From Euryodendron excelsum (Eukaryota; Streptophyta; Magnoliopsida; Ericales; Pentaphylacaceae): DNA of 64,000 nt. Shown piece by piece: positions 23,101 through 40,283 of this stretch; position 1 is the first letter of the stretch; every line of letters begins with the position of its first letter. Location of the stretch: NCBI GenBank assembly GCA_033060915.1, contig CM065394.1, forward strand, positions 26,349,001-26,413,000, read 5' to 3'. The notes beneath the pieces were generated by a model, which saw nothing but the letters and a program-made list of their open reading frames with translations, was not told the DNA's origin and searched no databases. Made by a program: the position numbers and the translations under genes.

Positions 23101-26100
23101 TAGAGGATGCGGTTAGCATGCTCCTCACCAGCCGTCCCGACTCACTCTCTTAACTGGCACAGCTTAAGAATGTATGTACATGCCAGTAGAATCTCACACA
23201 AGTCGTGCATAAAATCTACCTACAGTAGGTTCAAGTAGGAGCGTGCATTGACCGGGTTGTGTCTGATTCGTGCTAAATTTAAAATTGACTTGATGTTGAT
23301 GGTATCCCATAACTGAATTAATCATTTTATAGGATTGAACCAAATCAACTTAGTCAATTAGAATTGCTTCATGACTCGAGTTGGATCAGATTAAAATTGA
23401 GTTATATCAGTTCAGATCTACTTTTATAGTATGAATTATATTTTATTCATTTTAAAAATAAAAAATAGGGTTAATCTTGCATATTAAATGTTTCAAAAAA
23501 AATTAAAAATTAACATGCAAATTAACAATAACTAAGTATAAAAAACAATAATCTAAAGTCATATACATAATACGTAAACTTTTATAACAATATAAGTTTG
23601 AGTCTCGTTTCGATTTTAGGATTAGGTTTGTTCAGTTCTAATTTTGATTTCAGTCTTGGTTCGAGTCCAAGAAATATCAATTTAAGAACTGAACAAAAAT
23701 GGTCAAGTTAGTTTTTGTAAGATCTAGATCCGAACCAAAAGATTGACAAACCTAAGCTAAATCTATCCATAGTGACCAAATTAGTTCGATTTTTGATTTT
23801 TTCGGTTCATTTGTGGACCTTTAGGTCCAAACCTAACGTGTTTAAGTTCGATATCCAGTCCGAAATTAAATCTCTTACCCGTCCATTTAATTCAATTTTT
23901 CTTGATAAGAGCATTTATCTCACCAATTGAACAAACGATGGGATAATTAAATGGTTTGTGTGTTTTACAGTAACTATAGATAGATTATAGCTTTTAGATA
24001 AAAGAGTAATGCTATGTATATGTTTTCCATTTCTTAATCTATTTTATCATTCTTATACAAACGGTTATGGAACCAATATTAACAATTCAATGGTCGCATA
24101 TTCAAATTATCTTGTGGTGTGGTAGTTGCGTGAATCAGATATTATTAAAAAAAGGTTGAATATTGTACTTTAATGGGGTTATGGTGACGAGCTTAGCCTT
24201 CTAGATTATTAGTTATGGCTCAAATTGAACTTTTTGTAATGAATGAGAACGCTTATGATCACGTCCAAAGAAATTATTAGACTGGTCGTCTTTTCACAAC
24301 TTTTTCGTTCGGCAAAAAAAAAAAATATCCCTTCATTTTCTGATGGGATGTGTGAACACAAGGTTGCCTTTCTGTCGAGGGAATGGGCTGATATTTTCAT
24401 TCACGCTAGCATGGAAACAGCTTGCAACTAGAGAGAGGAAATGAATCTGGAGGACCATTTGAATTATTTAAACCACTTGTGCAACTATGAGGATGGATAC
24501 ATTTTGGAATGGAATAAAAAGAGAGAGAGAGAGAGAGAGTGAGAGAGAGAGTGAGGATGTGGCAAAAAACAATGCATGCATGCATCTTACTTTTATTCTC
24601 TCTTATCCAATTTGATCCTCACACGCATTTTAATGGTATCAGTGTGATAGGGATTGCATTCAACATGGTGGGTGCAAGCTTTACCCTGCCTTCTGATGTC
24701 AATAAAATTAGCTGACTTGGAGAAAGTGGCAAATTGGGCTAAAGATTGTGAAGATTGAGTGGAGTTTTAATGAAAGGAGTGGGCTAGGCTTGGATGGGCT
24801 GTTTAGCAGCTTTGATAAGGTTAAGTGGTGGATGCAGACATCCGCTTAGCAGGATCGAACTCACTGAATGATATACATGTATAGAATATATATTTATATT
24901 TATATAATATAGGATTTTAATAAATATAGTAGAAGTTTGGAGGGCCGACTCCTAATAATTAAAGGACCTAAGGGCAAAAACTAGTACAAATAAAATGATT
25001 TTTTTTGGAGATTATTGGAATTGATTTTTGCTTGTTTCACATTGCGGAGACTGTACTACGACTTCCTTAACAGTAAGTGGCAGATGCCGACATGTACCAA
25101 TAATACATGAAGAGGCCTTTGTTTTGGTTATACAGTTTCATTTCATGCCACCTATGATTTATTTACCCGTAGTTACCTGCGTTATTAATGCATAGAGGTA
25201 CCTTATTGCCAGAGTAGTTTGGACTATTGCTATAAGTTAAAGTACGACCTTTGAGCTTATGGCAGTTGCATATTATATTGGCAATAGCCAAAGCTGCCAT
25301 GGCAAGGGGCTAGCTCGTACTTTGCAGTAATATAAATTTGAACCTATTATGTGCAAAACTTTTAACCTAGTTTAGCTTTAATTGTTGAGTTAATTACAAA
25401 CATACTTCTAAACTAAGACTCATATTCACTAAATGCTTATAAACTCTAAAACTTGATATATTGACTGCTTGAATTTAATTTGTATCAATTAACACTTTAT
25501 GTTAGCAATATATTAGCATTCTGTTAGGAAAATGCATGAAAATTTGTCATGTGACATACACATGTTTACAAAAGTATAATTTTATACTTAATTGACATTA
25601 TTTTTGTAATGATTGTTTGATGACTGAAATATCCATTGAAGTATCTCTATATTTACATGCTATTTCAAGGGGCATTTAAATCATTACACAATTATTATAT
25701 TATGAAAAAGTCAACTGAGGTATAATAAAATATTTTTCTAAACACGTGCACCTCATATGGCAATTTTTTATTTACTTTTTTAATGAATTGCTAATAGAAA
25801 GTGTTGATTGATACAAATTAATTGTTTAAAGGATCAATATGTTATGTTTTAAAGTTTAAGTAATTTTAATAATACTTAATCTTAGTTTAGATAGGGTTTT
25901 TGAAATTAAACCTTAATTGTTCCTACTCCTCTTAAAATTGTTGTAGTCATTAATATGTGTGTGAAAAGAATATCGGACTGGGTTCACGTCTAATTTGTTA
26001 AGACTCAAAGAATGTATTATAGCCTATAGGTGTGAGACCTATCAGTTCATCAAACTTTAAAATTTTCCTCCATACCAGACACCAAACTCAATTCAGGCTA

Positions 26101-26837
26101 CAAGGTATTTAACTTAAGAATAATGTTATACAAATAAAAAATTTATACCGAATTTATTTACGAATGTGGTTGATTGAGAATTAATTATTTTTAAATAAAA
26201 CATTCATCATAATGATTTTTAATTACAAAAATACTACTGTCACATTATTTTAGTGAGATTTTCTGTACAAATACTTTAAAAGAATAGCATTTTTCTTAAC
26301 TTAATTGTGCAGATAACAAAATCATCTCATCAAGTCTTGCATTGACACTAGCTTGCTCCATAGTATGCATGTTGTCTGAAATACTTGAATAGATGAGAGC
26401 CGTAGAAATTAACCTGGATTATTGCTCGTTCACGAGTTGCTTTAACCACGATTTCAGTGGGTGCAGGCAAACTTTTATTGTGTTTTTGGAAGCTCAGGCA
26501 CAGGCAAGGGTGGGGAGGATGAAGATGGTGTTAAATCTAATAAGACTATGTTTGGTATAAAAAAATGTTATGTAATGCAAATGAGAATGAAAATGAAATC
26601 AGAATGGTCATTCCATTATCTCGTTTGTTTGTTTAGTATGAATGAAACGATCATTCTCGTTATATTATTTGGTAAGATAAATTAATAATGCTAGCTAGAA
26701 TGGAGTAGAATTTTAGTATATAATACGAAAATTTGATATTATAATATATGGAATATTAGAAGTATTATATATTATTTATTAAAAAGTATTTAGTTATCAT
26801 ATGACGGTGGTTGGTGGTGGCGGCAGTGATCGCTCCC
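23101..26837. other. AT-rich intergenic DNA
   Basis: No gene supported. A block at about 23230–23890 with alternating TTGACTTGAT, TTCGGTTC and GGTTTGTTC words looks like an old transposon. A GA microsatellite lies at about 24520–24553. From about 26806 the sequence becomes GGT/GGC-rich (GGTGGTTGGTGGTGGCGGC), and this low-complexity locus resumes at 28262. Confidence 0.5.
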
Positions 26838-28261
26838 TAAAAAGGTAATACTTAACTGCAAGTGCACGGCTGCAATGTAATAATAATTTCTCGTAAGTAC
26901 GAGGTCGATTCTACAGGAAAGATAGTTTACGTAAATAAAAAAACTTACCGTGAATCAAAAATCTTAAGAAAAACACTTCAATAAACAAAAATCTGATTTT
27001 AGGTTGAGAAAAGATTTATTATCTAATTTAAACTAAGAAATAAAGAAAATGTAATAACTCAAATCCTTCAACTACGTCGGGAGTTTCGGACTCGGAAGAT
27101 TTAGTGATAAAAACAAGTGTTCTCCAAAACTTCTAGACTAAATCGGGTTGTTAGAATCAATGACAAGTATCATCGATTTGTGCAACGCATATACTGTATA
27201 TAGATTTACGCATAAACGTTACCGAACATAATCAAACGTCTATGTTTTCGAAGGTTCTAGAACGAAGGAGAAGAAGAAAGACAACCAGAAAATTTAACTT
27301 TAAAACCAAGAACATTCCTCCTTCATTCATCCAAAATCTTCAATTAATCTTCACAATTGATCCCAAGATGAAATCTAGCTACTCATCATAATCGTAAACA
27401 TGTAAAGTTGTATGTAAATTTATTGAAAGATTGAGTAATCTGATCATTGAAATTGAAAACTAAATGAAAACTACGAATAAAACTACTCTAATTTACTCCT
27501 AAAACTACTTTTAAAATCCTAGAAAAACGTCAACCCTAGAATTTTTCAAAAACATCAAAAACCTAAATCTATTCTACCACCTACTACTCTATCTCTAACT
27601 AAAAAGTGAGTCAACATACAAATCCCGTCGTCAGTCGTATGGACAGTTCTTACCGAGTGCTCAGATGAGCTGGGTCTCTCACAAAAGTTGTAGGTCTTGA
27701 AAAGTTATATAAAAGCGATATATTATGAGCTTGAATAACCTTTTTGGTTCAAGAGAAATGAGCTTTCAAAGTTTTAGCTCTGCGTGCTTCAGTAGCTTGT
27801 ACCATAGCTTCAACAGCTTGTACCTTGACAACATTCTCTTGAAACATGTGATTAAATTGCATTCGAATTCATTTCATTTAAGCTCAAAACCGTTCGAACG
27901 CCTAGGCCACCGTTCGAATGCCACAGACAACCGTTAGAACGCTGCGTCGAACGCACTTTGTATGGGAAAACTTGCTCTCTGAATCTTTCGAACGCACTTC
28001 GAACTTGAATTTAACGTGAGACCGTTCGATGTACCATTCGAACGCTTCTGTATACTGTTCGAATGCCCTTGAGGACCATTCAAACGCACTTCGAACACCT
28101 ACTCTGGTTCAATGCGAATTAACCCCTTTTAGCTAGGATTTTTGAAAATAAATACAAATCCAAATTAGTATGAATTAAGATTAAAATTAACACAATTAAA
28201 CATAATATATAATTAATAATTAATTAATTAAGACATGTAGATTGCACTTTTAGAGTACAAT
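26838..28261. mobile_element. Probable non-autonomous insertion in a GGT-rich locus
   Basis: The GGTGGTGGCGGCAG sequence ending near 26830 resumes as GGCGGCGGCAGCAA at 28264, suggesting that about 1.42 kb was inserted. The inserted DNA begins with TGCAAGTGCACGGCTGCAAT and GTACGAGGTCGATTCTACAG. I recognise this signature from dispersed plant repeats but cannot assign it to a class. It has no coding domain. Its right part carries a TTCGAACGC-rich cluster (27886–28110). No clear target duplication or inverted ends were found. Confidence 0.5.
27886..28110. repeat. Clustered TTCGAACGC/TTCGAATGC words
   Basis: About ten copies of TTCGAACGC-like words, most preceded by CCG or CC, occur at irregular spacing. 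TTCGAA is its own reverse complement, so the cluster reads alike on both strands. Confidence 0.7.
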
Positions 28262-30433
28262 CAGGCGGCGGCAGCAATAGGTGGTAATAGTTGGAGATGG
28301 CAGTGGGTGGTGGTGGTGGTGGGTGGTGGCAACGATCGATAGTGATAGTGGTGGCAAGGAAAGAGAAGAAAAAAATATTTTTTTTAAAAATAAGTATAAA
28401 AATTTTAAAAAAAGAATGATTAATCTAATAAAACAAATAATAATAATTCTATGTCATTTCATTATTTTGTACCAAAGATCACCAGAGAAACTCGAATATC
28501 TGTATCTGGTTATGAATTGTAACCATTGGCCAATGTGAACAAAGGCAATTTAAGATCCGGATTTGTAGGCACCTAACCCTGTAAATTCAACAGTACCACA
28601 TAAGAAAACCAAAAGTTATCTGACTTCTTCTGCCTCTATTTTTTTTAAATAAAAATATATGTATATATATTATACAACGAGGAGCTTGTCCAAAGTAGGC
28701 CACATTGACCCAAATCAAAGATATCAGTTAAGTCCGGAGTTAGTAGTAAAAGTTAAATCTAAAATGTATAAATTTACAGTTCATCCTAGAATTAACTCAC
28801 ACACCACAAGGCCAACCATGCGAACTTTCTTCTTCTTTGTTTGTAGTCTTGAAGGGTGATAAGCATGTTCACTAGAAAGGAGCCTCAACTGTGGAATAAT
28901 TCATGGACTATGAATTAATTTGTTTTGAATGCCAGACAATATTATGACAGCACAAGAGGTCAATGCAGCGAAATCGAATGTTATGTTTGAAATTCAAATT
29001 TTTAATAAGAAAAGTAAAGAAAAAAGAAAAGGAAAAGATGATGGTGAAATTTTTGAATTACGTGAATTTACTCTACTTGGAGTTGTGTTTGATTAAAATC
29101 AATTAACTAAGCTAATCAATAACACTATAACTAAAATTGTATGCATGAAAACTAAAGCAATCACACGATAAACACTCGATTTTTATTGTGAAAACTCAAA
29201 ATAGGAAAAAACCACGAGACCTAATCCATCCCAAATTCCAAGCATTATAATCAATTGAACAGTTCACAAGGACAATTTATAACTGTACCAATTTGAAACC
29301 CACGAATATAAATTGATACAAACTTGCTTGCATACACTCCAATTCACTATTCTCCCGTGCTTGAACCACGATGAACCCACGCTGTGAATTGATGTCTTGA
29401 TGAACCACTAAGACGAGCTTTTCGAACCTTTGAAGATTTGAAGTTCTTCTTCTTTACTAAGGAGGCACCACCAGTTGCTAGGATTTTATAGGAGTTCTCA
29501 AAGATCTTTTAAAATATATTTCAAACTCTTTAAAGCTCTCCAACTGTTTTAGGAATGGAACTTTGCTTTATATAGGAGTTCAAAAAGAATCCTAGTTGAA
29601 TAAGAAAGTTTTCAAAATAATTTCTCAGTGGTGGCCGCGGCGAGTAAGGAGCTTCAAGGGAGCATTAATTATTGTCCCTCAAGAACTTTTCTCGTTGGCT
29701 GAGGCCGTTGCGCCAAGGCAGCATGAAGGCAGCGCCACTTGTTGTCCTTCCTTTACGGCAGCTTCAAGGCAACTTCAAGGCAACTTCAATGGCTGTTTTT
29801 CTTCCATGCACCTAACAGCAGCGCCAAGATAGCTTCACGGGAGTGCCAACCTGCTGTGTTGAATTTTCATCCTTTGAAGCTTCTTCGAGGCATTCCAAAC
29901 ACTCCTTAGCATTTATTTGAATTGTCATCCCTTTAACAACATAACCACCTAAACATCTAAGGCTATTACAAGTTTTTGACTCACGGATCTAGCCAATAAA
30001 ATCTAGGATCTTATAAAAAGAAAATAGAATAAAAGTATTTTTTCATTTTGTACTATTTTCTCTCACATTTTTTTTTCCTTTACTTTTCTTACCGAAAATT
30101 CGGATTCCAAACGGAGTGTAAGGATAGCTCGGATGGTCCCAATAATTACTTAGTTTGTGCAAGACCAGGGATTGCACAAATTCCGAAATTAATTGAGGTA
30201 TGCGAAACTAACTAACTGGACACCCGATTAGCCGGAAAAATAAAAGTGGCCAATGCAGCAGTCCTACCACTTTCATAACCTCGGGCCGAACATTTTGGTT
30301 ATAGACAATACTTTGGGATGAATATGGTGTTGTTCAGTGAATTGCCTCATACAACTTCCATCGTTTCTAGATCTAAAATGTCTACCTCTCGCTTCTTCTT
30401 CCTGTTGGCCACCACAACTTAGTTTACTGGCTC

Positions 30434-30465
<32 letters not shown>

Positions 30466-30960
30466 GCCATTAAATACAGATAGTCTACTCTATCTCATGA
30501 GTACAATAGATTGATAATCCAGTTTTCTTTCTACTGTTTTCTCATATAATCCTTCCATGCATGTTTGCTTCTGAACTTGTAATTTTTCTACCACTTGGGT
30601 TAGCTCATGTCTACGATTCTTCATGCATGCTAAATAGTAAATACTATCTTCGTGCATATATCTTTTCTTTGTGGATTATCCAAATAAACCTAGTACACGG
30701 GCCTGTATGGGGAGACTTTTAGTCTATTATGAGTAGTGAATATTAAATCTGATATTGGTTGCCTTAAGAAATGGTATTAAGATTTTTGCTGTTGGGCCTG
30801 CAGACTGCAGAAGCTATATAATGCCAATTGTGGGAACCGGCTGAGAATGTATGCATGGTTAGTAGAATAGATATATACACTTACAAGGGCCATGGTACTA
30901 TATATAAAACCTTGACTTCACATTTCCAACCTACTCTTAATAGAAATAAGATAGAAAGTT
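28262..30960. other. Intergenic DNA with low-complexity blocks
   Basis: No gene supported. Contents include a GGTGGTGGTGGTGGGTGG run (28305–28330), a block with repeated GGCAGC and CTTCAAGGCA words (about 29640–29860), and a TA microsatellite (about 30437–30470). The 28900–29970 part reads like a decayed LTR or leader, but no coding domain accompanies it. Confidence 0.5.
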
Positions 30961-30966
30961 CCAACT

Positions 30967-31033
30967 CCCCCCCCCCCCCACCCCCCCCACGCCGCGCTCG
31001 GACCCCTCCCCCCCCCCCCCCCCCCCCCCCCCT
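30967..31033. repeat. Long poly-C tract (G-rich on the minus strand)
   Basis: Runs of 12, 8 and about 28 C are separated only by short interruptions such as ACGCCGCGCTCGGAC. The apparent Pro/Arg- and Gly-rich frames on both strands are by-products of this tract. It lies about 480 bp beyond the 3' end of the WRKY coding region. Confidence 0.9.
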
Positions 31034-31510
31034 CTCTTCTTTTCCCCATGATTGTAGTGGTGATAAACTATAAAAATTTGCTAGCCTTGTCATTTTGCCC
31101 ATTTTGGCACAAGAAACATCTTTATCAGATTTGGTTACAAATAGATAAGATTGAACGACAATATATACATATCTATAATCAAACAAAGTTATATGCCGAT
31201 TTCCTACTTCATACAGTAGTCAAACCATACAAAATTATACACATGCTGCCGGATACGTCAATTATCAATCGGTTGTCAACCAAATAGGCAAAAAGAGGAA
31301 AAAAAAAAAAAACAAAGAAAATTGTTTATTCATTTTCCAAGCTTGCAGTCACCATCACCGTGCACAATTTTCTTCATCATACATCAGTACTCAACAAAAA
31401 ACTTCCAAAAATTCCACAAAGATGCACATTTTCTTCAATACAAAGCAGTGCTGTACGAGAAAATTACAAAGAAAAATGCCATCTTCCTATATTCAAGCAT
31501 GCAAAATCAA

Positions 31511-35506
<3,996 letters not shown>

Positions 35507-35541
<35 letters not shown>

Positions 35542-35545
35542 ACTT
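35507..35545 (-). promoter_or_regulatory. CT/GA microsatellite in the WRKY 5' leader
   Basis: A CTCTCTCT run at 35509–35540 reads as GAGAGA on the coding strand, immediately before the start codon. Such repeats are frequent in plant leaders and bind GAGA-type factors; an effect here is inferred only. Confidence 0.55.
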
Positions 35546-36361
35546 CTTCTCTTAACCATCTGAGTTGCACTCTCTTCTTATAAGAAGAGCCTGCTGTATT
35601 TGACTCCTTTACATTAATTAAAAAACAATGGCTTCACCTATCAAGCGCAAACAATGTCAATGGTCCAGTTGCTGCTCAACAAAATTAACTTCATATTAAT
35701 ATATTTTCATACTTTTTGTATATAAAAATTGAACAACTTGGAGAATTCAACTTGAACGTTTAAGTCTTTCATAGTCAACATGTCACAGAGAGAGAGAGAG
35801 AGAGAGAGCGCAATCATAGGTCCCCACCTCGTTGGCTTATGCAGCAACTATCATTGAAGTTTCTCATACATTACAAAAGTCACATGGGCTCCAGTCGCTG
35901 GTCAAAGTTGTGCCACCGTATTAATTCGATTACCGGAGTTCTTATTTGGACGGGTAACTGTAGTGCAGGGTTTTTTTTCTTCATGTACCATAAAGGTAAA
36001 AGATTATTGTGTTTTTTTCACTGGTTGCTTTGTTGTCCATGCTGTTGACTTCATTTCCGTCCTGTTTAAGGTCGTCCCTGTTAAAGGTTGATGGGCTTGA
36101 GTGCTGATTCTTGTGATAGAGTTGCGTCCACACCCTATGAATACATATATATGCATACATATATATATGTAAGCCTTCAAAGATTAGTTTGTATTGAACC
36201 CTATACATATGTAGACTCCAAAACTCTGTTTGGTACAATACATTTCTTTCTCGCTTGCAGTAGAGATCGAATGTAAGGCAGGTAGTGCCTACCATCATGT
36301 ATGCATTCAATTTGTCAATGATCAAATAGTTTATTTTTGATACACTGTTAGAGATATATAT
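35546..36361. other. Upstream region of the WRKY gene
   Basis: No gene. A GA microsatellite lies at about 35787–35808. Several TTGAC/GTCAA words resembling W-boxes (for example near 35774 and 36045) occur, but I did not test enrichment. Minus and plus frames here have no recognisable domain. Confidence 0.4.
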
Positions 36362-37165
36362 GGGGGTGGAGCCAAAAATTGGTTTGGGTGTGCTAAAATT
36401 TTTTTTTTCTTTCTCCTACAAAGTGTTCAAGTATTCGATCGACTACTTTCTCAAGCTCATGCAAGGCCCACATAAACTATGTAAACTTCATGTTATAAAA
36501 TGATTATATTTTAAATATTCTTTGCACATATTTTTAAATTGAAGCAATAGAAAAAAAATTTACATGAAAAATAAAACCAAGTTCCATTTAGTCTCAGGAA
36601 AAATATGGTTTTATTTATTGTTTTTGGTTTTTTGTTTTGATTTTTTGTTTTGTGTATTTAATAGGTAAGCCTACTTGTTGGATGAGTGCAAATTAAAAGT
36701 CCACAAACTATTAGTCTTTTTTTAAGTTTTGGATGGTGCTCATTAGAAACATCCAATCTTTTGATTTTAGTGAGTTAGGAATTTAGATGTACAAAGAATA
36801 AAATGAATAAGTCTCAAAGTCTACTATACAAAAATTTTAATATTATATTAGGTTAAAACTTTAGTTTTAAACTATATGGATCCCAATTCAATAGATTCTT
36901 TTTCTGAAATTATATATACATCCTACATAAAAAAATATTATACAAAAATTGGGGATGCCAATACAAAAAATGGGGTGTCAACACATCAGAATTTTGTTAA
37001 AACATTATGTATATACTATACATAGTGGTATTGCACAAAAAGTAAGGGGTGCCAATAAAAAAATTGGGATGTTAACACATTAAAATTTTGCTAAAATACT
37101 ATATATATCTACTATATATATGGATATTGCATAAAAAGTAGGGGGTGCCATGGTGGCTCTACCCC
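36362..37165. mobile_element. MITE-like element with GGGGGTGGAGCCA inverted ends
   Basis: The left end GGGGGTGGAGCCA (36362–36374) is matched in reverse by TGGCTCTACCCC (37154–37165). Both ends sit in TATATA sequence, which may hide the target duplication. The right third holds two roughly 95-bp direct repeats starting at GGGGATGCCA 36951 and GGGGTGCCA 37046, with a third start at 37142. It is about 800 bp and non-coding. Confidence 0.65.
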
Positions 37166-37241
37166 TATATATATATACCAAAAGCATGATAACAAAATGT
37201 TACACGTGTGTGAAGTATGACATAAAAAACCAATACATAAT

Positions 37242-37843
37242 TGTGGAGAAACAGCCCACAGCCCAACCCAGCGGGTGAAACCCAATTTACATGAATTAAA
37301 GTTGGGCTGCTTGGCGGCCCAAATCAGAGTTAAGGAACGGTCCAGCCCAAGCCGCCGACCTCCTTCCCGCCATGGCTCAAGCCACGAAAGGTGAGCCCAA
37401 ACCGCTAGCGGTCTTCGAGCATTAAATGTAAAGTTAACTCGCATTAAATGCGCGAGTGGCTTTCCACGCGATGTCGACGTGCACGTTCGGTCAGCCGGAA
37501 TCCCCAGCGACGGTGAGCCAAACCCTGCAAGTGGACATGCGGCATCAATGATGATGCTTACCCAACAGGCTATGAGAGCCTACTAGTAGACCAATGCCAA
37601 ACACACTCCATCGATCACACTATAAATACCCAAGACATCGAGAGTCAGTATGGACAACAAACTCCAAGTATACACAGCTTTTATTCATTTCAAGTCTCGA
37701 TTAAGCTTGCTAACTTAATTGCTGGAGTGTAATCGGCCCACCAAGGGTCGACCCATTCTAACCTTCCTTTCTTGCAAAGAGTTCAGACTCATCCACGTGG
37801 GCTTGAGAGTTCGGCCTAGCCTTCCCGAAAAATCCCACCTACA
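37242..37843 (+). repeat. 5' LTR of a Tat-type Ty3/gypsy retrotransposon
   Basis: 602 bp, beginning TGTGGAGAAACAG and ending CCCACCTACA. It aligns along its whole length with the copy at 46555–47157, with several dozen differences by eye, mostly transitions. A TATAAATA box is at 37621–37628. The element is flanked by ATAAT (37237–37241) and ATAAC (47158–47162), a 5-bp target duplication with one mismatch, so both ends are intact. Confidence 0.95.
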
Positions 37844-37862
37844 ATTGGCGCCGTCTGTGGGA
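37844..37862 (+). other. Primer-binding site of the Tat-type element
   Basis: Directly after the 5' LTR comes ATTGGCGCCGTCTGTGGG. The TGGCGCCG start is the form found in many plant Ty3 elements thought to be primed by tRNA-Asp; the rest diverges, so the tRNA is not certain. Confidence 0.6.
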
Positions 37863-38539
37863 AGGCTTAGAAAAACTATGAGCCTAAACGACTGAAGATA
37901 AAGAAGAGAGAACCATAATGGGAGAGGTAGCAGAGCCTCCTCCAGCAAAGATCAGACTAACTCGGTGCACTACCAATCTACACCAGTAGATCGGTAACGA
38001 GGAAGAACACTAAGGTCGGAAATACAGACACCTGTTGAAAGCCACTAGGAAGCACCGGACGAAATGTGGAGGAATACAGACTATGTCAGGGACAAAAACT
38101 TTTGCAAAAACCACCACCGGAAGCTAGCCCCGTCGCCCTCCAGTGGGCGAGTCCGAAGTGAAGACACACTCCGTGCAGCGGAGAGGGAAATTTGACGGCG
38201 CGGCGAAAAGATTGCCTACCTCATTTCCCAAGTTTGGGTCATGAGGGAGGCATTCTCTGGAAGAAATAGGCGTGGGAGCAAAAGGTCCCCTAACCAAGAA
38301 CGGAGTACTGGCGGCAAGAATGATCTAGCACCGTAGTTAAGAGGGAGCTACACCTCTAATACTGGGTGTTGTGACAATAGGCGAGCAAATCGGCAGAGGG
38401 ACAGGAGTAAAACCCCGCCAAATGACGAGCATGTGGAGGGCGCTCAACAGAAAAAAGACTAGGATAAATGGTACAATGAGAAATAGGAGGATAGGAAGTA
38501 ACAAACCAAGGAGCGCACGGCCCACGACCTGGTAAAGAA

Positions 38540-39650
38540 GGCCTTAGACCAAATCACATCCTCGCCATTCACAGAGGAGATCGAGTCCCACCAGATTCCT
38601 CGAAAATTCACCCCACCAAAGTTCACTCTGTATGATGGGAAGACCGACCCGATCAACCATGTTCGGCATTACAAACAGCTGATGGTAGTATGGTGTAGTG
38701 ACCAAATGTTGATGTGCTGAATCTTTCCCTCAAGTCTGGGAAGTGTGGCCTTGCGATGGTTCGACAAGTTGCCATCTCAATCCGTGTCAAGCTGAAGGCA
38801 ACTTGCCGAGCTATTCACCACTCGTTTCATAGCAAACAGTTTGCAGCCAAAGGAGGTTGATTTCTTACTGACCCTACGAAAGGAAGAAGGGAAAGGATTG
38901 CGGGCGTACGCACGACGCTACTGGGAGGCTTACAACGAAATTGACAAGTGCAGCGAACAACTGGCTGTGACTTAGTTCAAAATCGGCCTACCCAGAGAGC
39001 ATTGGTTGCAGCAGTCCTTGATGAAGAAGCCAACCCTCACCATACAGGAGTTGATGTTGATAATTGAGCGCTATGCGCGATTGGATGAAGATATGCCCCG
39101 GCCAAGTTCGGCAAATGTCGGCACTGTTGCCGACAAAACAAACAAGAAGGATGCCAAGAAACCCCAATCAGAAGATACCAACCGGGGAAAAAAGGTGAAC
39201 GAGGGGGTCTATACAGTCTCTAAGGACCCCATTTATAAAATCTTGCCCCAAATCCGCAACAAGCCCTTTTTCAAGTGGCCGCCGAAGCTAGGAGGAGACC
39301 CGGCAGCTTGAGATCAGAAGAGATTCTATTCCTACCACCGCGAGAAGGGGCACAAGACAGAGCAATGTTGGCATTTGAAAACCCATTTGGAAGATTTGGC
39401 CAAGGCTGGCCATCTCGACCAATTCATTGATCGGGAAAAGAAGAAGAAAGAAGCCGAGCAACCGTGGTTGGAAGATACAACCCAGAAGGAGATAGATGTG
39501 AGACCGGTCCGAGTAATCAATGTGTTACACGATTCGGCCGAGTCAAGAACCATCGACCCACATAGATACCGAGCCGAGATACAGAAGGCTACACACTTAA
39601 GGGAAGTAATGCAGATACAACCACCGAGCAAGAAAGTCAAGGTCGGCTAA
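38540..39650 (+). pseudogene. Tat-type gag remnant
   Basis: The retrotransposon gag domain is visible in pieces: FTLYDGKTDPINHVRHY (about 38621–38671), VALRWFDKLP (about 38749–38778), LAELFTTRFIAN and KGLRAYARRYWEAYNEID (about 38896–38946). At least three stops interrupt it before the frame at 39006–39311. A further frame at 39375–39650 holds the C-terminal part. Upstream, 37863–38540 is untranslated leader with no gene. The copy cannot make Gag. Confidence 0.85.
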
Positions 39651-40253
39651 TTCCATACGTCCATTACCTTCACTGATGAAGATCTCGTGGGAGTACAGAC
39701 TCCACATAATGACGCCTTGGTTGTAACACTGAGAATGGCGGATTGTGACGTGAAAAGATTGCTTATTGACCAAGGAAGTTCATCCAAAGTCATATATTAC
39801 AGCTTGTTCAAGATGTTGGAGCTCAAGGAGTCTGACCTCCAGCCATCACTCAGCCCCTTGGTCGGATTTAGCTCAGATCCAGTTTGGCCCATGGGGAAGG
39901 TAACGGTTCCAGTAACTGCTAGAGGAATCACATTGCAAACAGAATTCCTGGTAGTTAACGTGCCCTCCCCTTACAATGCCATCATGGGACGAACCTGGTT
40001 ACACCTCATGAAGGCCATTCCTTCGTCCTACCACCAACTGATCCAATTTTCGACCCCTGGTGGAGTAGGGGAGATAAGAAGAGACCAAATAGCTGCCAAA
40101 CAGTGCTTCCTAACAGTGTGCACAACCAAGACAAAGGCTGAGAATGTACAAATGATGGAGTTGCACGAAGACACCCCAACCATCGACGATGTGGGACAGA
40201 CACCTGAGAACAAAGCCGTGAAGGACCTAAAGAAGATATACATTGATCAGTAG
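39651..40253 (+). pseudogene. Tat-type aspartic protease remnant
   Basis: The frame 39687–40253 holds LLIDQGSSSKVIYYSLFKM, the active-site region of retroelement aspartic protease in the D-Q-G-S-S form common in the Tat lineage. The flap side is marked by NAIMGRTWLH. The domain frame ends in a stop at 40251–40253 before RT. Confidence 0.85.
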
Positions 40254-40283
40254 GGGGATAAGTACTTCGTCATCGGTACCTCT

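Noticed and set aside
30828..31186. Pro/Arg-rich and Gly-rich frames on opposite strands
   Set aside because: Both are translations of the poly-C tract and not independent genes.
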